Positions 14,124 to 20,734 of a DNA stretch of 20,734 nucleotides are shown here, one piece after another (the first letter of the stretch is position 1; each line of letters begins with the position of its first letter). The stretch is from CAIVPM01 sp964477265 (lineage in GTDB: Bacteria; Bacteroidota; Bacteroidia; Chitinophagales; Chitinophagaceae). The DNA lies in assembly GCA_964477265.1 (NCBI GenBank), contig CAYZDJ010000035.1, positions 1 through 20,734 on the forward strand. Direction: 5' to 3'. The notes beneath the pieces were generated by a model, which was given only the letters and a program-made list of their open reading frames with translations, ran no database searches and was not told where the DNA came from. Both the position numbers and the translations under genes were made by a program.

Positions 14124-14190
14124 GATTTCAAAAAGCCATTAAAAAACCCCTAAATAAAGGGATAAAAAATTATTAATTACTACGCAAAAC

Positions 14191-14589
14191 CTATAAAACT
14201 ATTTTTTTCCTGTTTTCCTTTTTAGCAGCTTTTTGTTTTTTATTATCTAATCTTTTTTCTATTAGTGCATTAGGAATTTTAGTTGCAATTCTGCTTTTCT
14301 TTTTTGCAAGTGCAGCATTAATAATTTCATTTAATTTAAAAATAACTAATGCTTTATTATCAAGTTGCGTTCGTGCAGCCTGAGATTTAATAAGCAAATC
14401 GCCACTTTGGGTAATTTTATTTTTCAATTTTTCTTTTATAATTTCTTTCTGCAGTTCGTTAACCAATTCACTCAAATCTAAATTCCACCTGCCTTCCACC
14501 ATGGTTTCTACCTTGTTTACATTCTGCCCACCTTTGCCACCACTACGTGCAGTTTTAAAATTAATTTCATTTGTAACATCTATCTTCAT
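14191..14589 (-). CDS. arfB: Alternative ribosome-rescue factor ArfB (YaeJ type peptidyl-tRNA hydrolase)
   Basis: This 132-aa cytosolic protein frees ribosomes stalled without a stop codon by hydrolysing the peptidyl-tRNA. The catalytic GGQ loop is G20-G21-Q22 in RSGGKGGQNVNKVET. The domain resembles release-factor domain 3 but lacks codon-reading domains, as expected. The C-terminal tail from about residue 95 is rich in Lys and Arg (AKKKSRIATK, KKQKAAKKENRKK), fitting the ArfB tail that enters the empty mRNA channel. It is divergent from dtd with only 22 bases between the start codons. Confidence 0.92.
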   Translation of the reverse strand: MKIDVTNEINFKTARSGGKGGQNVNKVETMVEGRWNLDLSELVNELQKEIIKEKLKNKITQSGDLLIKSQAARTQLDNKALVIFKLNEIINAALAKKKSRIATKIPNALIEKRLDNKKQKAAKKENRKKIVL

Positions 14590-14611
14590 TTTGTAAAATT
14601 ATAAAACTATT

Positions 14612-15064
14612 ATGAAAGTAGTAATTCAAAGAGTAACGCAAGCTACAGTAACAGTAAATAATATAGTTGAAGGAGAAATAAAAAAAGGTTTGCTGGTGCT
14701 AATAGGAATTGAAGATGAAGATAACGATGAAGATATTAAATGGCTTAGTAGCAAAATTGTAAACCTTAGAATTTTTAATGACGAAAACAATGTAATGAAT
14801 AAAAGTGTTATTGATATAGATGGCAATATCTTACTCATTAGCCAATTTACCTTACATGCATCAACAAAAAAAGGTAACAGACCTTCGTATATCAAAGCAT
14901 CCAAGCCAGATATTGCAATACCATTATATAAAAAAATAATTGCACAGCTTGAGGCAGATTTGAATAAAACTATTGCTACTGGCGTGTTTGGTGCAGATAT
15001 GAAAGTGAGTTTACTTAACGATGGACCTGTAACTATTGTTATTGACAGTAAGAATAAAGAATAG
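14612..15064 (+). CDS. dtd: D-aminoacyl-tRNA deacylase
   Basis: This 150-aa cytosolic homodimeric enzyme removes D-amino acids (and glycine from tRNA-Ala) wrongly loaded on tRNA. The length is typical. Signatures are MKVVIQRVTQATVTV at the N-terminus, the active-site SQFTLHAS (about residues 77-84), and NDGPVTI near the C-terminus with the Gly-Pro of the cis-proline motif. GVFGADMKVSLLNDGP is the conserved closing segment. It is divergent from arfB, so the promoters of the two translation quality-control genes must overlap each other or the opposite coding region. Confidence 0.96.
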   Translation: MKVVIQRVTQATVTVNNIVEGEIKKGLLVLIGIEDEDNDEDIKWLSSKIVNLRIFNDENNVMNKSVIDIDGNILLISQFTLHASTKKGNRPSYIKASKPDIAIPLYKKIIAQLEADLNKTIATGVFGADMKVSLLNDGPVTIVIDSKNKE

Positions 15065-15091
15065 AATTTTATTTAGATAATGAAATGAATA

Positions 15092-15119
15092 AACCCCAAA
15101 GTATTTCACTTTGAGGCTT
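15092..15119. terminator. Imperfect hairpin after dtd, possible terminator
   Basis: Arms around CCCCAAAG and CTTTGAGG pair with one mismatch and a 7-base loop, flanked by A/T pairs. It is 27 bases after dtd and could serve dtd or the former gene whose tail lies at 15143-15268. A strong U-tract is lacking. Confidence 0.4.
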
Positions 15120-15142
15120 ATAAAAGTTCTTCATTCATTCGG

Positions 15143-15268
15143 TTATTCTACAATAAACTTTTTGCTGCAATCCTTTACTTGCAAGCAATACAAGCCTTTT
15201 GGTAAATTGGCAATTGATATTTTTTGTGTTATGCTATTCACAACAAATTGCTTTACCTCAAAAATTTT
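15143..15268 (-). pseudogene. Remnant of a T9SS C-terminal sorting domain
   Basis: An open stretch of 41 codons ends in TAA at 15145-15143 and is closed upstream by TGA at 15271-15269; it contains no ATG. It reads like the last third of a type A sorting domain: SITQKISIANLPKGLYCLQV followed by KD, CSKKFIVE. The LPKGLYxLQVKD...KKFIVE pattern is the standard end of T9SS cargo. It differs in sequence from the intact sorting domain of the adhesin just upstream. It seems to be the leftover 3' end of an earlier cargo gene. Confidence 0.7.
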
Positions 15269-15288
15269 TCAGGCAACTTAACCAAAAC

Positions 15289-15325
15289 AAAAAAGCCTCA
15301 GTAACTTTTCAATTACTGAGGCTTT
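15289..15325 (-). terminator. Intrinsic terminator of the giant adhesin gene
   Basis: Arms GCCTCAGTAA (15295-15304) and TTACTGAGGC (15313-15322) pair perfectly over 10 bp with an 8-base loop. Six A at 15289-15294 give the U-tract on the minus strand, 31 bases after the adhesin stop codon. Confidence 0.9.
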
Positions 15326-15355
15326 AAAACCAAACACTATAACTTGAAAACCTAA

Positions 15356-18300
15356 TTATTCTTTCACAAATTTCTCAACCTCTCTCCTACCATCTGCTGT
15401 TGTAATTTCTACAAAGTATGTTGCCTTGCTTAAATTACCAACAGGAATTTGGGTAGTACCAGTTGATGAAATTGATGTTGTGGCATAAACTGTTTTACCA
15501 TTAATATCAAACACTCTTACTTGTTTAGCATCTGCATTGGTTATTCTTACATTTAATACAGTGCTTACAGGGTTTGGATAAATATTAACAATAAAGCCAT
15601 TTGTCTCTGGTTTAAAGTTTACTGCTTTTACAACACTATATTCAAACTTACCGTCTTTATCTACTTGTTTTAATCGGTAGTAGTTAATGCCAATAAATGG
15701 TCTTTCATCAGTAAAGTTGTAATCGCTTGCAAATCCTTTGGCAGCAACAGTTCCAATAGCTACATAGTTTCTGCCATCAATGCTTCTTTGCACTTCAAAC
15801 AACTTGCTGTTTACTTCTGTTTTACTGGTCCATTTTAGTAAAGTTGTTTTATTTACTTTATCAGCAGTAAAGCTGCTTAACACAATTGGTAATGGTGTTA
15901 CTGTAACAGTTACAGTTGCAGCAGTGCTACTACAAGTTCCATTTGTAGCTACAACCTGCATATCTCCATTTGTTGCATTGGCTGCAAAATCAGCAGTTAT
16001 GTTTACAGTTCCTTGTCCAGTTACAATAGTTACTCCAGCACCTGTATAACTCCAAGTATAGCTTGTAGCATTTGCAACAGTTGTGCAACCATAAGCTACT
16101 GCTGTTGCAGGAGATGTAATACTTGTTGTAGATGTTGTAATAGTTGGTGCTAATGGTGTTGTATTAATTGTTAAGAATAGTGTATCAACACTAGCACAAC
16201 CATTACCATTGTTATAACTAAAGGTATATGTTCCACTTGCTGTATAGGTAGTTCCATTCCATGTATAAGTATCACAAGCTGTTTGTGTAGTTACATTAAA
16301 TGTACTAGTATTTATTGTTAAATGCAATGTATCAACACTAGCACAACCATTGCTATTGTTATAACTATAAGTATAAGTTCCACTTGAAGTATATGTTGTT
16401 CCATTCCATGTATAACTATTGCAAGCTACTTGTGTAGTTGCATTAAATGTACCTGTACTTATTGTTAAATGTAATGTATCAACACTTGCACAACCATTGC
16501 CATTGTTATAACTATAAGTGTATGTTCCACTTGAAGTATAGGTTGTTCCATTCCATGTATAACTATTACAAGCTGTTTGTGTAGTTGTATTAAATGTACT
16601 AGTATTTATTGTTAAATGCAATGTATCAACACTTGCACAACCATTGCCATTGTTATAACTAAAGGTATAAGTTCCACTTGATGTATAAGTAGTTCCATTC
16701 CATGTATAACTGTTACAAGCTGTTTGAGTAGTGGCATTAAATGTACTAGTATTAATTGTTAAATGCAATGTATCAACACTAGCACAACCATTGCTATTGT
16801 TATAACTAAAGGTATAAGTTCCACTTGCAGTATAGGTTGTTCCATTCCATGTATAACTATTGCAAGCTGTTTGTGTGGTTGCGTTAAATGTACCTGTATT
16901 GATGGTTAGTACTAATGTAGCAACACTATCGCAACCAGCAGCATTAGTGCCTTTCCATGTATAAGTACCACTTGCAGTGTATGTATTATTATTCCACATA
17001 TAAGTATTACAAACTGCAATTGTAGTAAGTGATGTTGTAGTGTCTTTTACTGTTAAAATTAAAGTTGCAGTACTATCACAATTATTAGCATTTAATAAAT
17101 GCACATCGTAGCTACCAGAAACACTATAGTTATTATTATTCCACACATAAGGCAACATATTATTACAAACACTTGCTGTAGTAGTTGATGATGTTTGAAC
17201 ATTAACTGTAATGCTACTTGTTACACTTGCACTACAATTGCTTGCATTGGTTACACTGTAAGTTATTGTTGCAGTTCCTGCACCAACGCCACTTACTAAA
17301 CCTGTGTTATCTACAGTTGCAATACTTGTATTACTACTACTCCAAGTACCACCAGTTGTTGTGTTATCTAATTTTGTTGTGCTATTTAAACAAACACTAT
17401 TTGCACCAGTAATATTTGCTACTGTTGGCGTTGCATTTACAGTAACAATATGTGTTGCTTTATTAACACAAGTTGTTAATGCATCTGTAACAGTATAGCT
17501 AATAGTTGTTCCACCAGAGAAGTTACCTGTTACATCACCATTTGATGAAACTGATGCTACAAAAGGCGTTAAGCTACTCCACACACCATTTGGTGTTGCA
17601 TTTGCCAAAGTAATTGTATTACCTACACAAACATTATTATCACCAGTAATTGATGCAACAGTTGGCAAGTCAAATACTGTAATATTTTTTGTTACATAAT
17701 TAATACAGCCATTTGTATTCACTATCATATAATCAATGGTTGCACTACCAGCAGCAACAGGCGTTACAACACCATTTACATCTACAGTTGCAATACCAGT
17801 ATTCAAGCTACTCCACACTCCACCAGCACTATCATTTGTTAATTGCATTGTAGAACCCATACACACTGTATTGTTTCCAGAAATATTTGCAATAACTGGC
17901 AAAGCATTTACAGTAATATTTTTTGTAATACTGCTGCTGCAATTTGAAGCATTAGTTACAGTATAAGTAATAGCTGCACTACCCACACTAACTGCTGAAG
18001 CATTACCAGAATTGTCAACACTAACAACCGATGTTGCACTACTACTCCAAACTCCACCACCAACGGTTGGAATGAATTTAGCAAAATTTCCAACACAGAT
18101 AGAAGCAGATGCTGTGAAATCAGGTGTAGCTGGCAAAGCATTTACTGTGTAGGTTGTTGTTACACTGCCACTACAACCAGTGCCAGCAGTTACTGTATAA
18201 GTTATTGTTGAAGTGCCAGCACCAACACTTGTTACATTGCCCAAACTATCAATAGTAGCAACACTTGTGTTAGATGAAGCCCAAGTGCCACCTAAAGTTG

Positions 18301-20734
18301 CGTTATCTAATTTAGAATTTAATCCATTACAAACTGTGCTATCTCCAGTAATTGGTGCAACTATTAATGTTGAATTTACTGTTACCAAAGTTGATGCATC
18401 ATTACCACAAGAATTACCAGTTGAAATAGTGTAAATTATAGCAGCAGTGCCACTGGCAACACCTGTAATAACGCCAGTTGCAGTATCAACTTTAACAATG
18501 TTTGTATCGCTTGAACTCCACACACCACCAATTGTAGTTGTTGATAATGTAGATGTAGAACCAATACACAAAGCATTTACACCAGTAATTGGAGCAACTG
18601 CTGGTGTATTAACAGTAATAGATTGCATAACGCTTGTGCTACAATTTGTAAGTGCGTCAGTAACTGTATAATAAATTGTATCAACACCTGCAGCAATGCC
18701 ACTTACCAAACCAATACTATTAATAGTGGCAACAGCATTGTTTGTACTACTCCACACTCCACCTGCAATGAAATTGCTGTAAAAAGTATTGCTTCCTGCA
18801 CACACAAATGATTGTCCAACTATTGGATTAACAGTTGGAGGATTATTTACTGTTATTGATTTTGAAACAGAGTCTGTACAACCACTTCCATTACTTACAA
18901 TATATTTAATTATTGCAATACCACCACCAACAGCAGTTATTGCACCAATATTTGCATCAATGGTTGCAACAGTTATATCACTGCTGCTCCAGCTACCACC
19001 ACTTGTTGTATTAGATAATGTACTTGTGCTACCTGTACACATTTGTGAAACACCATTAATGCCTCCTAAGTTTGGTAAAGCATTTATTGTAACACTTGTT
19101 GATGCTGAATTTGAACAACCAGTTATTGTATTTGTTACTGTATAAGTAATAATTGCAACACCATTTGCAACGCCATTTACAGTACCTGTATTAGCATCAA
19201 CAGTTGCAACATTTGTATTATTGCTTGTCCACAAACCAGGTGCTGGTGCACTATTTAATTGAGATGACATACCTACACAAAGTGTTGTTATGCCTGTAAT
19301 AGCAGCAACATTTGGCAAGGCATTTACAGTGATTACCTGACTAACAAAGTTTGAACAACCTGTTGTTGCATTGGTTACTGTATATTTAATTGTTGTTCCA
19401 CCAACGCTTATACCTTTAACTACGCCACCACTTGTAACTGTTGCTACTAAAGGCATTAAGCTACTCCACACACCACCTAAAGTATCGTTTGTTAAAGTTG
19501 TTGTAGAACCAATACAAACACTATTGCTGCCAACTATTGTTGCAATTACTGGTAATGGATTAACAGTTACCAAAATTGATTTTGTAGTTGAACAATTATT
19601 TGCATTAGTAACTGTATAAGAAATATTTGCTGTACCTACTGCAACACCATTTACCAAACCATTTAAGTCAACGCCAGCAACATTTGTATTGTCGCTTGCC
19701 CAAACCCCATTTGGTGTTGTATTGCTTAACGGTGTTGTTCCATTTACACAAACGCTTGGTGTGCCGTTAATTGCAGGTACAACTGGATTTGCATTTACTG
19801 TTAATATCAATGTTGCTGCACTGTCGCAACCTACAGCATTTGTAAAGTGTGCAGTTTGAGAACCAGCAGTTGTAAATGTTAAGCTATTCCAGGTATATGG
19901 CAATTCGCTTGCACAAATTGTTTTATTGGTTGTTGATGTAGATGAATAATTAATTGTTAATGATAAATATGCTGTACTATCACATCCTGCTGAATTGGTA
20001 AATAATTTACTATATGTGCCACTTGTTGTATAGGTTGTTCCATTCCATGTATAAGAGTTACAGTTTGTAGCAGTGCTTGTTGATGTTGTAGTATCTTTTA
20101 CTGTTAGTACCAAATATGCTGTACTATCACAGCCTGCTGCATTGGTAAATAATTTACTGTATGTTCCACTTGCTGTATAGTTTGTATTATTCCACACATA
20201 AGGCAATTGATTGTTACATGTACTAGCAGTTGTAGTTGATGTTGTTGTATCTTTTACTGTTAATACCAAATATGCTGTACTATCACAACCTGCTGCATTG
20301 GTAAATAATTTACTGTATGTTCCACTTGCTGTATAGTTTGTATTATTCCACACATAAGGCAATTGATTGTTACATGTACTAGCAGTTGTAGTTGATGTTG
20401 TTGTATCTTTTACTGTTAATACCAAATATGCTGTACTATCACAACCTGCTGCATTGGTAAATAATTTACTGTATGTTCCACTTGCTGTATAGTTTGTATT
20501 ATTCCACACATAAGGCAATTGATTGTTACATGTACTAGCAGTTGTAGTTGATGTTGTTGTATCTTTTACTGTTAATACCAAATATGCTGTACTATCACAA
20601 CCTGCTGCATTGGTAAATAATTTACTGTATGTTCCACTTGCTGTATAGTTTGTATTATTCCACACATAAGGCAATTGATTGTTACATGTACTAGCAGTTG
20701 TAGTTGATGTTGTTGTATCTTTTACTGTTAATAC
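15356..20734 (-). CDS. Giant repeat surface adhesin with T9SS sorting domain (5' end beyond the right edge)
   Basis: The frame is open to the right edge: 1792 codons are visible, with the N-terminus and signal peptide missing. From N to C: near-identical 52-aa repeats (LPYVWNNTNYTASGTYSKLF...GCDSTAYLVLTV); two diverged copies; 11 Ig-like BIG2-type repeats of about 78 aa, each with VC and usually a second Cys; two more diverged YxWN repeats; five 49-aa repeats (ACNSYTWNGTTYTSSGTYT...GCASVDTLHLTI); a PKD-like module; a fibronectin III-like module (LKWTSKTEVNSKLFEVQRS...NYYRLKQVD); and a type A sorting domain (IYPNPVSTVLNV...EKFVKE). It should be exported by Sec, then T9SS, and displayed on or released from the cell. 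Its binding target is unknown. A terminator follows. Confidence 0.93.
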   Translation of the reverse strand, partial: VLTVKDTTTSTTTASTCNNQLPYVWNNTNYTASGTYSKLFTNAAGCDSTAYLVLTVKDTTTSTTTASTCNNQLPYVWNNTNYTASGTYSKLFTNAAGCDSTAYLVLTVKDTTTSTTTASTCNNQLPYVWNNTNYTASGTYSKLFTNAAGCDSTAYLVLTVKDTTTSTTTASTCNNQLPYVWNNTNYTASGTYSKLFTNAAGCDSTAYLVLTVKDTTTSTSTATNCNSYTWNGTTYTTSGTYSKLFTNSAGCDSTAYLSLTINYSSTSTTNKTICASELPYTWNSLTFTTAGSQTAHFTNAVGCDSAATLILTVNANPVVPAINGTPSVCVNGTTPLSNTTPNGVWASDNTNVAGVDLNGLVNGVAVGTANISYTVTNANNCSTTKSILVTVNPLPVIATIVGSNSVCIGSTTTLTNDTLGGVWSSLMPLVATVTSGGVVKGISVGGTTIKYTVTNATTGCSNFVSQVITVNALPNVAAITGITTLCVGMSSQLNSAPAPGLWTSNNTNVATVDANTGTVNGVANGVAIITYTVTNTITGCSNSASTSVTINALPNLGGINGVSQMCTGSTSTLSNTTSGGSWSSSDITVATIDANIGAITAVGGGIAIIKYIVSNGSGCTDSVSKSITVNNPPTVNPIVGQSFVCAGSNTFYSNFIAGGVWSSTNNAVATINSIGLVSGIAAGVDTIYYTVTDALTNCSTSVMQSITVNTPAVAPITGVNALCIGSTSTLSTTTIGGVWSSSDTNIVKVDTATGVITGVASGTAAIIYTISTGNSCGNDASTLVTVNSTLIVAPITGDSTVCNGLNSKLDNATLGGTWASSNTSVATIDSLGNVTSVGAGTSTITYTVTAGTGCSGSVTTTYTVNALPATPDFTASASICVGNFAKFIPTVGGGVWSSSATSVVSVDNSGNASAVSVGSAAITYTVTNASNCSSSITKNITVNALPVIANISGNNTVCMGSTMQLTNDSAGGVWSSLNTGIATVDVNGVVTPVAAGSATIDYMIVNTNGCINYVTKNITVFDLPTVASITGDNNVCVGNTITLANATPNGVWSSLTPFVASVSSNGDVTGNFSGGTTISYTVTDALTTCVNKATHIVTVNATPTVANITGANSVCLNSTTKLDNTTTGGTWSSSNTSIATVDNTGLVSGVGAGTATITYSVTNASNCSASVTSSITVNVQTSSTTTASVCNNMLPYVWNNNNYSVSGSYDVHLLNANNCDSTATLILTVKDTTTSLTTIAVCNTYMWNNNTYTASGTYTWKGTNAAGCDSVATLVLTINTGTFNATTQTACNSYTWNGTTYTASGTYTFSYNNSNGCASVDTLHLTINTSTFNATTQTACNSYTWNGTTYTSSGTYTFSYNNGNGCASVDTLHLTINTSTFNTTTQTACNSYTWNGTTYTSSGTYTYSYNNGNGCASVDTLHLTISTGTFNATTQVACNSYTWNGTTYTSSGTYTYSYNNSNGCASVDTLHLTINTSTFNVTTQTACDTYTWNGTTYTASGTYTFSYNNGNGCASVDTLFLTINTTPLAPTITTSTTSITSPATAVAYGCTTVANATSYTWSYTGAGVTIVTGQGTVNITADFAANATNGDMQVVATNGTCSSTAATVTVTVTPLPIVLSSFTADKVNKTTLLKWTSKTEVNSKLFEVQRSIDGRNYVAIGTVAAKGFASDYNFTDERPFIGINYYRLKQVDKDGKFEYSVVKAVNFKPETNGFIVNIYPNPVSTVLNVRITNADAKQVRVFDINGKTVYATTSISSTGTTQIPVGNLSKATYFVEITTADGRREVEKFVKE
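16160..16897 (-). repeat. Five tandem 147-bp coding repeats in the adhesin (49 aa)
   Basis: Five units encode variants of STFNATTQTACNSYTWNGTT followed by YTSSGTYT, GCASV and DTLHLTI. They differ by scattered substitutions, so they are older than the 156-bp array. Each unit has two cysteines. Confidence 0.85.
17198..19777 (-). repeat. Array of 11 Ig-like (BIG2-type) repeats in the adhesin
   Basis: Eleven units averaging about 78 aa follow the pattern ITGxxxVCxG, LxNxTxGGxWSSxNxxVATV, GxVxGVxAGxxTITYTVTN and ITVNxLP. At nucleotide level they are clearly diverged. Most carry two cysteines, one after the first strand and one near the end. Confidence 0.85.
20085..20734 (-). repeat. 156-bp near-identical tandem coding repeats at the window edge
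   Basis: Units start at 20085, 20241, 20397, 20553 and 20709 (the last cut by the edge). The units at 20241, 20397 and 20553 look identical by eye; the one at 20085 differs at three bases. Each encodes 52 aa. The identity over 156 bp points to very recent duplication or ongoing homogenisation. Confidence 0.92.

Noticed and set aside
14139..14162. Short CCCT...AGGG hairpin as a terminator for arfB
   Set aside because: The stem is only about 4 bp and has no proper U-tract in the right place.
15780..19619. Several plus-strand frames of 60-120 codons opposite the adhesin
   Set aside because: They arise from the repetitive, stop-poor complement of the adhesin repeats; their composition is low-complexity Val/Thr/Leu.
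20672..20674. TTG as the start codon of the adhesin
   Set aside because: The frame stays open for 20 more codons to the edge and continues the repeat; every other copy has Leu here, so this is an internal codon.
20085..20734. Regular direct repeats that might suggest a CRISPR array
   Set aside because: The whole 156-bp period is repeated, without unique spacers, and it is an open coding frame within the adhesin.

Overview
The window looks like an AT-rich chromosome segment from the phylum Bacteroidota, most likely near the Chitinophagaceae (the family is an inference). Support comes from TAnnTTTG-type -7 promoter boxes, a fused SecDF, a eukaryotic-type citrate synthase and a very large surface protein ending in a type IX secretion (T9SS) sorting domain. 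No rRNA, tRNA, intact insertion sequence or CRISPR array was seen.

Layout. 1-76: 5' end of ahcY (minus), divergent from an Lrp/AsnC regulator (191-685). 686-1025: a 340-base gap with a long imperfect hairpin, a 43-bp direct repeat and a heptamer repeat just before citrate synthase (1026-2348). 2419-5163 (minus): TPR membrane protein, a 31-aa very basic bS22/mS38-like ribosomal protein, and RNase G. 5233-5901 (minus): a CrtA-like monooxygenase, divergent from hutI (5946-7190) and a signal-peptidase-like protein that seems to lack its catalytic residues (7211-7891). 7920-8582 (minus): a secreted MORN/YwqK-like protein. 8759-11770: secDF, with the best promoter and a strong terminator. 11771-12136: a gap with two related palindromes. 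12137-12709 (minus): YceI. 12852-13676: an orphan TonB-like protein. 13680-14075 (minus): a small secreted protein. 14191-14589 (minus) and 14612-15064 (plus): divergent arfB and dtd. 15143-15268 (minus): a leftover T9SS sorting-domain fragment. 15356-20734 (minus, open at the right edge): a giant modular repeat adhesin.

Themes. Several genes serve translation and RNA quality control (bS22-like protein, RNase G, ArfB, Dtd). Others serve the envelope and export (SecDF, S26-like protein, TonB, T9SS adhesin, YceI, YwqK-like). Most of the rest are core metabolism.

The least expected signal is a recurring 7-bp tandem repeat habit. Heptamer arrays with different unit sequences occur just before the citrate synthase start, as an inverted pair after the bS22-like gene, and in frame inside both the CrtA-like gene and hutI. 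A second strong signal is the adhesin: nearly identical 156-bp coding repeats run off the window edge, and 11 Ig-like repeats are sandwiched between two related families of about 50-aa repeats.
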